Shown one piece after another: positions 29,428-38,229 of a stretch of DNA of 64,000 nucleotides; positions within the stretch are counted from its first letter, which is position 1; every line of letters begins with the position of its first letter. This stretch comes from Noviherbaspirillum sedimenti (GTDB lineage: Bacteria > Pseudomonadota > Gammaproteobacteria > Burkholderiales > Burkholderiaceae_D): positions 620,001-684,000 of the forward strand of contig NZ_QYUQ01000002.1 of NCBI RefSeq assembly GCF_003590835.1. The letters are read 5' to 3'. The position numbers were made by a program, and so were the translations under genes. The notes below the pieces were generated by a model, which saw only the letters and a program-made list of their open reading frames with translations, did no database searches and was not told where the DNA came from.

Positions 29428-30356
29428 AGGCCAGCCTGCGCGCGCGCCTGCGTGTAGCGGGCGTACTCGTCCTTGCTTAACGGAAAGCGCTCCAGCACCT
29501 GCAGGGCGCTACCCTTGAGCGCCTTGCTTTCGGCGCCGTTGCTGATGATGCCCATCAGGGCGGATTTCAAGGCATCGCTGCGGGCGCCGGACTGGGCCAC
29601 GGCGAAGATGGCGGCCTGGCGCACCTCGGCCGCGGGGTCGCCCAGCGCCTGCGCCAAGCGGCCCTGGCTGGCGCCGGTCTTGTCCCATTGCGCCAGTTGC
29701 AGCACGCTCTGGCTGCGTACGGCCGGGTCGGCATGTTGCGCCAGTGTCCCCAGTTGCGCCAGGACTGCCTCGAACTCGGCCGGGTCGACCGCCCCCGGTC
29801 GCAGCGCGGCCACCGCCTGCGCCAGCAGTTCCGGCGATTGTTCGCTGGCCAGCGCCTGCCTCAGGAGCGTGCGCATCTCGGGTGAATCGGGCGCCATTTG
29901 CTGCAGCATCGCGTACCCTTCCTTGCGCTGCGCCGCATCGCCGCTGTTGGCCAGGCGGGCAAAAAACGCCAGGGCTTCCGGCTTTTGCACGGTGGCCAGC
30001 ACCGACTTGATGATTTCCCGCATTTCCGCTTTGGGCTCGGTTTCATAACGCTGGATCAGGCTGCGCAAGAAGACCGGATCGGCTTCGGCGCGCTCGCGCA
30101 ATTTCTGTTCTTCGTCGCCTGCCGTAGCGTTACGCGCAGGCGTCAAGGCGGGAAGCTGGGTTGTCGCATCCGGCGCGCCACGGCCGTTCCACAGATCGGC
30201 AAGCTGGTTGGCGCCGGCGCCGCTCGCCGGCGCCGAGGCCGCCTGGGTTGCGGGCGCAGAGGCGGTGCTGCCTGGCAGGGTTTGCCAGGCCAGGAAAAAA
30301 CCGAAGGCAAAGCTGATGCCGCTACAGCCAAACAAGACCGGGATGGAAATTTTCAC
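29424..30356 (-). CDS. Membrane-anchored HEAT-repeat-like protein
   Basis: 310 residues from a GTG at 30356 (GGAGAGC upstream); a TTG at 30389 is an alternative. The N-terminal hydrophobic helix VLFGCSGISFAFGFFLAW acts as anchor or uncleaved signal. An Ala/Pro-rich linker follows, then alpha-helical repeats from ~90 onward (PEALAFFARLANSGDAAQRK, DPAVRSQSVLQLAQWD, DPAAEVRQAAIFAVAQSG) resembling HEAT units. It is probably a periplasmic scaffold. The four-base overlap with the EpsA-like regulator suggests a joint function. Function unknown. Confidence 0.72.
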   Translation of the reverse strand: MKISIPVLFGCSGISFAFGFFLAWQTLPGSTASAPATQAASAPASGAGANQLADLWNGRGAPDATTQLPALTPARNATAGDEEQKLRERAEADPVFLRSLIQRYETEPKAEMREIIKSVLATVQKPEALAFFARLANSGDAAQRKEGYAMLQQMAPDSPEMRTLLRQALASEQSPELLAQAVAALRPGAVDPAEFEAVLAQLGTLAQHADPAVRSQSVLQLAQWDKTGASQGRLAQALGDPAAEVRQAAIFAVAQSGARSDALKSALMGIISNGAESKALKGSALQVLERFPLSKDEYARYTQARAQAGL

Positions 30357-30646
30357 GGGTGGTGCTCTCCGATAATGCCGGCAGGCCAAGAACGCATCCA
30401 GTGTCGCACCGGTGCTGCGAAGCTTGCCAGCGGGTTAATTCAGGACACTCAGGGCACTCAGGACGGATAGACGCGCTGCGGCGCTTTGCCGCAAAAATAG
30501 GTGGCAGGCATGCTTGTCTCCAGTTTTGTTTTTATGCAATCGTTCTGGCGCGCTTTTGCTTGCGCCAATTTATACAGGCAATACTACTGGAATTAGCCTG
30601 TCATGAAAACTATTTGCATTTTTGCAGCGCACTGCGCATTGTTGGC

Positions 30647-31540
30647 CTAGCCGTGGATTGCCGAGAGGATCGCATCGACCGCGGGGTGCTTGATCTTGCG
30701 TTCGTTCGAAATGGCATAGAATTGTTCGTGCACATTCTGCAATTCCCCTACCGGCAGGGCGCCGAATTGCGCTTCCACATCCGCGATCAGCGCCGATGGC
30801 GCCGGAAACAGGCCCATGCCATTGCGGCCGAAGGTGTTGAGCAGGGCATTGTCGTCGAATTCACCGACGATGTCCGGACGCAGGTTCTGGGTTTCGAACC
30901 AGTGGTCGATGCGCCCGCGGATGGCGTTGTTGCGGGTAGGCAGCAAGAGCGGTGCGCCATTCAGGCTGGCGGGAAAACCCGGTCGATATTTTTTCGCCAG
31001 TGCCGGCAGGCCGAACAACATGATGTCGCTTTCCCCCAGTAAATGGCTGAACACGCGCAACGTGGTGCCGGATTGCACCGGGCGATCCGCCAGGACCACG
31101 TCGAGCTTGTGCACCGAAAGGTCGCCCAGCAAGGTTTCAAAGCGGTCTTCGTAACAGACCAGCTTGATTTTTTCCGGCAATTGCAAGGCCGCCTGCAAGA
31201 CGCGCGAGGCGATCAGCTTCGGCAGCGAATCGGACAGGCCGACCGTCAGGCGCATGGTGCGGCCGACATCCGAATCGGCCAGGGCGTCCTGCATCTGCTC
31301 GCCCAGCAGGAAGATCTGATCGGCGTAGCGCAGCGCGATACGGCCAGCTTCGGTCAAGACCAGGCGCCGGCCTTGCGGGGCGAACAGCGATTTGCCGATG
31401 GATTGCTCCAGCAAGCCAAGCTGGGTACTGATGGTCTGGATCGCCAGCCCCAGGCGTTCAGCGGCTTGGGTGATGCTGCCTTCCTTGGCAACAACCCAGA
31501 AAAAATACAGATGACGATAGTTCAAGCCAGTCAATTTCAT
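30647..31540 (-). CDS. nhaR: LysR-family regulator, NhaR-like
   Basis: 297 residues. The winged helix at the N-terminus (LNYRHLYFFWVVAKEGSITQ, AAERLGLAIQTISTQLGLLE) and GEFDDNALLNTFGRNGMGLF in the co-inducer domain match E. coli NhaR closely. NhaR responds to sodium and activates nhaA and, in E. coli, pgaABCD. There is no nhaA nearby; the divergent neighbour is terC, 107 bp away, so terC is a plausible target. The gap downstream, to 30357, shows only a short CACTCAGG tandem repeat. Confidence 0.85.
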   Translation of the reverse strand: MKLTGLNYRHLYFFWVVAKEGSITQAAERLGLAIQTISTQLGLLEQSIGKSLFAPQGRRLVLTEAGRIALRYADQIFLLGEQMQDALADSDVGRTMRLTVGLSDSLPKLIASRVLQAALQLPEKIKLVCYEDRFETLLGDLSVHKLDVVLADRPVQSGTTLRVFSHLLGESDIMLFGLPALAKKYRPGFPASLNGAPLLLPTRNNAIRGRIDHWFETQNLRPDIVGEFDDNALLNTFGRNGMGLFPAPSALIADVEAQFGALPVGELQNVHEQFYAISNERKIKHPAVDAILSAIHG

Positions 31541-31647
31541 CGCTTGTCTTCTATTTTTCAGAAGGAAAGATTCTATTATCTTCGCTTATTTGTGAATTGC
31601 AAGTGGCTTAGGATAGCGCCTTTCCAAAAAAACTATTTACTCCCATC

Positions 31648-32415
31648 ATGCTCGAACTTCTCGCCGACCCGCAAATCTGGATCGCATTTGCCACGCTGAC
31701 CGCCCTGGAACTGGTTCTCGGCATCGACAACATCATTTTTATCGCCATCCTGGTGGACAAGCTGCCGCCGGAAAAGCGCGAGTTCGCGCGCAAGATCGGC
31801 TTGTTTGCCGCCATGTTCATGCGTATCGGCCTGCTGCTGGTCCTGTCGTGGATCATCGGCATGACCGCGCCGTTATTTACCGTACTCGGCAACGAGATTT
31901 CCGGGCGTGACCTGGTCCTGATCGCCGGCGGCCTGTTCCTGTTGTGGAAGAGCGTCGGTGAAATCCACCAGTCGATGGAAGGCGAGGAAGGCCACGCTTC
32001 GAGCGCCGTCAAAGCGACCATGGCCGCGGTGATCGCGCAAATCATGGTGGTTGACCTGGTGTTTTCGCTGGATTCGATCATTACCGCAGTGGGCATGGTC
32101 GACCAGGTTGCGGTGATGATTGCCGCAGTGGTGGCTTCGGTAGGCCTGATGATGTTGTTTGCCGGCCCGATCGGCCGTTTTGTCTCGGCCCACCCGACCA
32201 TCAAGATGCTGGCCTTGTCCTTCCTGGTCGTGGTGGCGGTGGTGCTGATCGCCGAAGGCTTCGACACTCATGTGCCCAAGGGTTATGTTTATAGCGCGAT
32301 GGCGTTTTCGGTGGTGGTGGAAATGCTGAATATCCGCATGCGCAAGCGTTCCGCCAAGCCGGTGCATTTGCATGCGCCGTATGCCAGCGGCGGTGTGCAG
32401 GACAATCAAGGCTAA
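31648..32415 (+). CDS. TerC-family membrane protein
   Basis: 255 residues, about seven transmembrane helices. Conserved acidic membrane motifs of the TerC family are present: LELVLGIDNIIFIAI near residue 22 and VDLVFSLDSIITAVGM near 134. Members export manganese or other metals and are linked to metal loading of secreted proteins. I saw no yybP-ykoY riboswitch in the 107-bp leader. Divergent from nhaR. Confidence 0.9.
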   Translation: MLELLADPQIWIAFATLTALELVLGIDNIIFIAILVDKLPPEKREFARKIGLFAAMFMRIGLLLVLSWIIGMTAPLFTVLGNEISGRDLVLIAGGLFLLWKSVGEIHQSMEGEEGHASSAVKATMAAVIAQIMVVDLVFSLDSIITAVGMVDQVAVMIAAVVASVGLMMLFAGPIGRFVSAHPTIKMLALSFLVVVAVVLIAEGFDTHVPKGYVYSAMAFSVVVEMLNIRMRKRSAKPVHLHAPYASGGVQDNQG

Positions 32416-32643
32416 TATTGCATAAACTGCATGCAGTTCATGGGATTGTTTCAAAAAAACCGTTGGCAGAACGGGCGCTGCTGGATCAGAATATGGTTCC
32501 GCAGAAATGACGCGGCGCGCCGACGGTTTTGCCCGGCGCGCCAGCCCGTAACCCGTACCGCCCCACAGCCTTGTTTGTTTGGCAGCGTACGGAAATTTCC
32601 TGGCGCCGGCTTAACTGGGCCGGCCCTCGTACTGGATTGATTT

Positions 32644-32799
32644 ATGAAAAGAATCATGGCGCTGCTGGTTTTGGCCAGCAGCTTTTTAACTGCCTGTGCA
32701 ACGCAAGAGGGACCCTCCCTGCATCCCTACGGCGTCAAGTCGAAACCGGACGGGGAAGGGTATTGCCCGCCCACCCAGGCGATCAAGGGACTTTGTTGA
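32644..32799 (+). CDS. Small lipoprotein
   Basis: 51 residues beginning MKRIMALLVLASSFLTACAT, a signal peptide with a lipobox LTAC, so the mature lipoprotein is only about 34 residues. The tail is proline- and glycine-rich with Cys41 and a terminal Cys51 (GEGYCPPTQ, IKGLC). The stop lies 17 bases inside the 3' end of convergent galE. Similar tiny entericidin-like or unnamed lipoproteins exist, but I do not recognise a family. Confidence 0.65.
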   Translation: MKRIMALLVLASSFLTACATQEGPSLHPYGVKSKPDGEGYCPPTQAIKGLC

Positions 32800-33814
32800 A
32801 GCCCTGGGGATTCATGCTTTGCCAGCGCCAGTGATCGGCGCACATCTGTTCCAGGCCTTTCTGCGCCTGCCAGCCCAGCACTTCACGCGCGCTCACCGGA
32901 TTGGCAAAACACACTGCAATATCGCCTGGACGGCGCGCCACGATCTCATACGGGACCGCGCGCCCGCTGGCGATTTCGAAGGCGCGCACGATTTCCAGCA
33001 CGCTATAGCCCTGGCCGGTGCCGAGGTTGACGGTAAAGCCCTGGCCGGCGGCAAACAGGCGGTCCAGCGCGGCGACATGGCCGCGCGCCAGATCCACCAC
33101 ATGAATATAGTCGCGCACGCCGGTGCCATCCGGGGTCGGATAATCGTTGCCGAACACCGACAGACGCGGGCGGCGGCCGACCGCCACCTGGGCGACGAAG
33201 GGCATCAGGTTGTTGGGAATGCCTGACGGATCTTCGCCGATCAGGCCGCTCGGATGGGCGCCAACCGGGTTAAAGTAACGCAGCACGCCGATGGCCCAGG
33301 ACGGGTCGCTGTGCGCCAGGTCGCCGAGAATTTGCTCGACCATCAGCTTGGAGCGGCCATAAGGATTGGTGACCGAGAGGCGGGCGGTTTCGGCGATCGG
33401 CACGCTGTCCGGGTCGCCATACACAGTGGCCGAGGAACTGAAGACGAAACGCCGCACGCCGGCTTGTTGCAGCGCTTGCAGCAATACCATGCTGCCGTTG
33501 ACGTTGTTGTCGAAATAGGCCAGCGGCTTTTCCACCGATTCGCCGACGGCCTTCAAGCCGGCGAAATGGATCACCGCATCGACCGCTTGCGTTGCCAGAA
33601 TCGTATCCAGCGCCTGGCGGTCGCGCACATCGGCGCAATGGAAGGGCAGGGGCGCGCCGGTGAGCTGTTCGATGCGTGCCAGCGATGCGCGCGAGCTGTT
33701 GGCAAGGTTATCCAGTCCGATGACCGTATAGCCGGCTTCAATCAATTCAACGCAGGTGTGTGAGCCGATGTACCCGGAGGCACCCGTGACAAGAATGGTT
33801 TTAGGGGAAGTCAT
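32783..33814 (-). CDS. galE: UDP-glucose 4-epimerase
   Basis: 343 residues of the extended SDR family. NAD loop TGASGYIGSHTCVEL, FSSSATVYGDP, catalytic Tyr152 and Lys156 in NPYGRSK, and GTGVRDYIHVVDLARGH. It interconverts UDP-glucose and UDP-galactose for surface polysaccharide or galactose use. It stands alone, convergent with a small lipoprotein gene whose 3' end it overlaps. Confidence 0.96.
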   Translation of the reverse strand: MTSPKTILVTGASGYIGSHTCVELIEAGYTVIGLDNLANSSRASLARIEQLTGAPLPFHCADVRDRQALDTILATQAVDAVIHFAGLKAVGESVEKPLAYFDNNVNGSMVLLQALQQAGVRRFVFSSSATVYGDPDSVPIAETARLSVTNPYGRSKLMVEQILGDLAHSDPSWAIGVLRYFNPVGAHPSGLIGEDPSGIPNNLMPFVAQVAVGRRPRLSVFGNDYPTPDGTGVRDYIHVVDLARGHVAALDRLFAAGQGFTVNLGTGQGYSVLEIVRAFEIASGRAVPYEIVARRPGDIAVCFANPVSAREVLGWQAQKGLEQMCADHWRWQSMNPQGFNKVP

Positions 33815-33952
33815 TGATGAAATTCTAGAAATTTAAGCAAGTGTGGCAATTATTTATTGTGCAGTATCAAGCAAGATAATTTCATCTGCAAATTTTATGT
33901 GGATTTATACGGAAAATTGACAATTGTTAATCAACAAGCGCTAGAATCAGAC

Positions 33953-36619
33953 ATGGTTTCGATCCAGCAACAACTCCCTGCGGCAGATGAGTTTCCGGGC
34001 GACGATCGCTATGAAATGCTGGTGCAATTGTCGCCCGACGCCTTGTATGTGTTGCAGAATAATCAACTGGTCTACAGCAATGTGGCCGGTTTTCGGCTGT
34101 TATGTGCGGATGCGCCCGAGGACTTGATCGGCTTGCCGGTGGCCAAACTGCTTCATCCCGCTTATCTGGCCAAGGCCGAGGCGCGCATCGCATACATGCT
34201 CAAGTCGGGCCAGGCGGCACCCTCGGTGGAGCAGAAATACGTACGGCGCGATGGTCATGTCATCGATGTCGAGGTGCGTTCGGCGCCTTTCATGTATGCC
34301 GCTAAACCGGCGATCCAGGTGCTGGCGCGCGATATCACCGCGCGCAAGGCCGCCGAAGAAGCGCTGCATTTCAGTGAGGAGCGGCACCGCCTGGCAGCGC
34401 AGGAAGCCACCCGCGCCAAGGATTCTTTACATCACGAAAAAATCATCCTGGAAATGATCGCGCTCGACGAGCCGATCAAGGATATCCTGCGTGAAGTCTG
34501 CCTCGGTATCGAGTGGATCGTCGGCCAGATTTGCTGTTCGATATCCTTGCTTGATGCTGATGGTGAACACATCCAGGTCGTGGCCGCACCGTCGCTGCCG
34601 GAGGCCTATGTGAGTGCCATGCAGGGCATGGCAATCGGGCCGCAGGCGGCTTGCTGCGGCACGGCGATTTACCTGAACCAGCCGGTGATTTCCGGCGACA
34701 TTGCCAGCGATCCATTGTGGGAGACATTGCGCGAGACGGCGCTGGCGCAGGGCTTGCGCGCCTGCTGGTCGGTGCCGGTGCGCGCGGCTTCCGGCACCGT
34801 GCTGGGCGCGCTCGACGTCTACTTTACCGAGACGCAGTTGCCGAGCAAGGATGACTTGAACTTCGTCAGCAATATTACCCACCTGGTCGGGGTGGCCGTG
34901 CAAAAGGATCGCGTCGAACGCAGCCTGCATGAAAGCGAGGAGCGTTACCGGTCGGTGGTCAATTGTCTGGCCGAAGGCATCATGGTGCAAGCCCGCGACG
35001 GCACCATCGTGGCGTGCAATCCGAGCGCTGAACGGATCCTGCGTGTGCCGCCCGGCAGTGCGGTGGGATCGAAGGGCATGAATTTGCGCCGTATGTTTAC
35101 CGAAGACGGCAGCGAAATCCTGCCAGAACAATTACCCAGCCTGGTGGCGCTGCGCACCGGCGAAGCCATCCTCAACCTGACAATGGGCCTGGAAACCGCC
35201 GATGGCGCCACCGTCTGGGTGTCGCAAAACGTCCTGCCGATCCGCCAGGCGGGCGTGCAGGAAGTCAGTTCGGTGCTGGTGTCGTTTACTGACGTGAGCG
35301 CGGTCAAGGAAGCGCAGCAGCGCTTGCAATTCCTGGCATCGCACGATTCGCTGACCGGTTTGCCCAACCGCGCCTTCCTGGTCGAGCGGCTGGCCCATGC
35401 GCTGTCGCTGGCGCAGCGTCAAACGCACCGGATCGCGCTGCTGTTTCTCGACCTGGATCGCTTCAAGCACGTCAACGATACCATTGGCCACGAAGCCGGC
35501 GATCAGTTATTGCAAACCGTGGCCACCCGGCTATCCGCCTGTATCCGCGAAACCGATACCCTGGCCCGGTTGGGCGGCGATGAATTCGTGGTGCTGGCCG
35601 AATCCTTCGACGACGCCAGTTACCTGACCGGTCTGGCCGAACGCATGCTGGGCACCATTTCGGAACCATTTCGCCTGCGCGGCTACGAGTATTATCTTGG
35701 CGTGTCGATCGGCATCAGCGTGCACCCGGACGATGGCGAGGACGGCAATACCCTGCTGCGCTGCGCCGATTCGGCGATGTATGCGGCCAAGGAAGACGGA
35801 CGCAACAATTACCGTTTTTATACGCAGGAAATGAATGCCCGTAGCCAGCGCCGCTACCACCTTGAAAAGAACCTGCGGCACGCCTTGGCCAACGACCAAT
35901 TCGTGTTGTATTACCAGGCAAAAACCGACCTGCAAAGCGGCCGCATCGTCGGTGCCGAGGCGCTGTTGCGCTGGCGGCACCCGGAAAATGGCCTGGTGTC
36001 GCCGGTCGATTTCATTCCGGTAGCGGAAGAAACCGGCCTGATCGTGCCGATCGGCAGCTGGGTGCTGGAACAGGCTTGCCGCCAGGCTGCCGACTGGCGC
36101 GCGCGCCTGGCGCCGCACTTGCGTATCGCGGTCAACCTGTCGCCGCGTCAGTTCCAGGATAATAGCCTGGTCGAGGCGGTCAGCCTCGCCTTGCAATCCA
36201 GCGGCTTGCCGGCATCTGCGCTGGAACTGGAAATCACCGAAAACCTTCTGATGGGAGAGTCCGACACACTCATGCCCCTGTTCGATGCCCTGACCGGACT
36301 GGGCGTGGGGTTTTCCCTGGATGATTTCGGCACAGGATATTCCTCGCTGTCCTACCTGCAGCGCTTTCCGATTTCCAACTTGAAAATCGATCGCTCCTTC
36401 ATCAACGGCATTCCCGCCAACCGCGATTCGGTGGCCCTGACCCAGACCATCATTGCCATGGCCAAGGCGCTGGCCCTGACAGTCACGGCGGAGGGCGTCG
36501 AGGATGCGCAACAGATGCGCTTTCTGCAAGAGGCGGGCTGCGGTGAAATGCAGGGGAATTATTTCAGTGAACCGATTGCCGCCGCCGACTTCGAACGTCT
36601 GCTGGCGACCGGCAGGTAA
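33953..36619 (+). CDS. PAS-GAF-PAS-GGDEF-EAL cyclic-di-GMP protein
   Basis: 888 residues, soluble. PAS ~20-140, GAF ~160-320, second PAS ~325-450, GGDEF ~455-620, EAL ~635-885. GGDEF motif at 541-545 is intact with an inhibitory RxxD site (RETD) five residues before it. EAL at 669-671, ITENLLM and DDFGTGYSSLSYL at ~790 are intact, so both synthesis and hydrolysis of c-di-GMP look possible. ATG 33953 was chosen; earlier TTG/GTG starts in frame lack a ribosome binding site. The PAS/GAF domains probably sense a small ligand or redox state. Confidence 0.9.
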   Translation: MVSIQQQLPAADEFPGDDRYEMLVQLSPDALYVLQNNQLVYSNVAGFRLLCADAPEDLIGLPVAKLLHPAYLAKAEARIAYMLKSGQAAPSVEQKYVRRDGHVIDVEVRSAPFMYAAKPAIQVLARDITARKAAEEALHFSEERHRLAAQEATRAKDSLHHEKIILEMIALDEPIKDILREVCLGIEWIVGQICCSISLLDADGEHIQVVAAPSLPEAYVSAMQGMAIGPQAACCGTAIYLNQPVISGDIASDPLWETLRETALAQGLRACWSVPVRAASGTVLGALDVYFTETQLPSKDDLNFVSNITHLVGVAVQKDRVERSLHESEERYRSVVNCLAEGIMVQARDGTIVACNPSAERILRVPPGSAVGSKGMNLRRMFTEDGSEILPEQLPSLVALRTGEAILNLTMGLETADGATVWVSQNVLPIRQAGVQEVSSVLVSFTDVSAVKEAQQRLQFLASHDSLTGLPNRAFLVERLAHALSLAQRQTHRIALLFLDLDRFKHVNDTIGHEAGDQLLQTVATRLSACIRETDTLARLGGDEFVVLAESFDDASYLTGLAERMLGTISEPFRLRGYEYYLGVSIGISVHPDDGEDGNTLLRCADSAMYAAKEDGRNNYRFYTQEMNARSQRRYHLEKNLRHALANDQFVLYYQAKTDLQSGRIVGAEALLRWRHPENGLVSPVDFIPVAEETGLIVPIGSWVLEQACRQAADWRARLAPHLRIAVNLSPRQFQDNSLVEAVSLALQSSGLPASALELEITENLLMGESDTLMPLFDALTGLGVGFSLDDFGTGYSSLSYLQRFPISNLKIDRSFINGIPANRDSVALTQTIIAMAKALALTVTAEGVEDAQQMRFLQEAGCGEMQGNYFSEPIAAADFERLLATGR

Positions 36620-36723
36620 TCCGGCGACTGCGCGGCTGGCCGCATTGATCCAGCGCCGAAACCGGCTGGAGAGGCGGGTGCTTGTGCCGCTGCCAGTTTA
36701 TGCTGTGGGAGGCGCTACCCATC

Positions 36724-37980
36724 ATGAATATGGATCCCATTTCCCTCCTTGAGCAGGAACAACTCGCGCAGTTGGCGAAGTTCCGCCGTATTGCCACAGG
36801 CTTGTTGCTGTTAATGGCAATCGTGTTTGTCGTCACCAGGCGCTTCGAGCTGGCGTATCCCTGGCTGGCCCTGGTGCGGGCCTTTGCCGAAGCCGCCATG
36901 GTCGGCGCACTGGCAGACTGGTTTGCCGTGACAGCCCTGTTCAAGCATCCGTTGGGCTTGCCCATTCCGCATACGGCAATCATCCGCAGGAACAAGGACC
37001 GCATCGGCGTCAGCATTGCCAATTTCCTCGAACACAATTTCATGACGCGCGAGGTCATCAGCGAAGAATTGCGCGAGGTCGATTTCGCCGCCGCGCTGGC
37101 ATCCTGGCTGGAATCGCCCGGCAACGGCCGGCGGCTTGCGCAGCAGCTGGCGGGCACCGTTCCCGCCTTGTTGCGCATGGTGGAGGATAAGGACGTCGGA
37201 CATTTTCTGCAGCAACGCGCTGCTGCCGCCCTGCAGGATGTGCGTTTCGCACCGCTGCTGGGGGAGCTCTTGGCGCTCCTGAAGGCGGGCGGACAACATC
37301 AACGGGTGTTCGATCATGTGATCGAGCTGGCCGCCGATGCGCTGGAGCGCAACCGCCCCTATATTCGCCAGAAGATCCATGACAAGTCGCCACGCTGGCT
37401 GCCCAAGTCGATCGATGAAAAGTTTTTCGAGCGATTGCTGGAAGAATTGAACAATATCCTCGATGAAATGCGGGAAGAAGATAGCGAATGGCGCGGCCGC
37501 TTTGAATTTGCCGCAGAAAATTTTATTGATAACCTGAAAACTTCTCCCGAATACGAAGCCCGGCTTGCGCGCATGATCCACAACACAATGGCGCAAGAAG
37601 AATTTCGCGGCTATGTCACGCAAGTGTGGCGGGACATCAAGGCGCGGCTGCTGCGGGATGTGCGGGCGGAAGATTCAAAGGCTGTTGGCCGGCTGGAGCA
37701 GGCACTTGTTGCCCTGGCGCGCGCACTGGAACAGGATCGGGCAGTGAGCGCCAAACTGAACCAGTGGCTGCGGGGTTTCGCGACTGAAACCATCGTGCAT
37801 CGGCGCGGGGAAATTGCGCAACTGGTCGAACGGGTGATCCGCAAGTGGGATGGAGAAACAATTGCGCGCAAAATCGAACTGCACGTCGGCAAGGATTTGC
37901 AATATATCCGCATCAACGGCACCCTGGTCGGCGGCATGGTCGGACTGCTGTTGCACCTGGCTGCGCAGGCACTCACCTGA
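36724..37980 (+). CDS. DUF445 family membrane protein
   Basis: 418 residues. The start, with QLAKFRRIATGLLLLMAIVFVVTRRFE, then VRAFAEAAMVGALADWFAVTALF and HPLGLPIPHTAIIRRNKDRIG, is diagnostic of DUF445 (YjiN-like). The middle is a long charged helical region, and a hydrophobic helix closes the C-terminus (GTLVGGMVGLLLHLAAQAL). It is inner-membrane anchored with unknown role. GGGAGG lies 11 bases before ATG 36724. Confidence 0.85.
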   Translation: MNMDPISLLEQEQLAQLAKFRRIATGLLLLMAIVFVVTRRFELAYPWLALVRAFAEAAMVGALADWFAVTALFKHPLGLPIPHTAIIRRNKDRIGVSIANFLEHNFMTREVISEELREVDFAAALASWLESPGNGRRLAQQLAGTVPALLRMVEDKDVGHFLQQRAAAALQDVRFAPLLGELLALLKAGGQHQRVFDHVIELAADALERNRPYIRQKIHDKSPRWLPKSIDEKFFERLLEELNNILDEMREEDSEWRGRFEFAAENFIDNLKTSPEYEARLARMIHNTMAQEEFRGYVTQVWRDIKARLLRDVRAEDSKAVGRLEQALVALARALEQDRAVSAKLNQWLRGFATETIVHRRGEIAQLVERVIRKWDGETIARKIELHVGKDLQYIRINGTLVGGMVGLLLHLAAQALT

Positions 37981-38129
37981 AAGCGGGTGTTAAAAGAATC
38001 TTAATTTCAATCCGGCGCTGACTGCCATATTGTCCAGTGGGTCGAATGGCCCTTGCTGGCGGCGCGACTGCGCGCCATCCCACGCTATCCCGCGCCAAAT
38101 ATGACAATAAAATGACGGCTGGGCGACCT

Positions 38130-38177
38130 TTGTCATTTTTTGCGTCAGCTTGAACGGGAATGTCATCAACTCGTCAT
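38130..38177 (+). promoter_or_regulatory. Pho boxes upstream of pstS
   Basis: ATGTCAT-CAAC-TCGTCAT (38160-38177) fits the PhoB box pattern of two 7-mers spaced by four bases. TTGTCAT-TTTT-TGCGTCA (38130-38147) looks like a second, weaker box, and an opposite-strand TGTCAT-type pair lies around 38101-38118. PhoB, encoded downstream, should activate the operon from here under phosphate limitation. Confidence 0.75.
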
Positions 38178-38229
38178 AATTGCCATTTAGAGTGCGTCCT
38201 GTCAAAAACCATCTTTTCGAGGAGTTCCC

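Noticed and set aside
30391..31042. Plus-strand frames opposite nhaR
   Set aside because: Shadows of the LysR-type gene, which is clear on the minus strand.
31541..31647. Possible yybP-ykoY manganese riboswitch before terC
   Set aside because: The 107-bp leader lacks a long structured region and I could not find the conserved internal-loop sequences.
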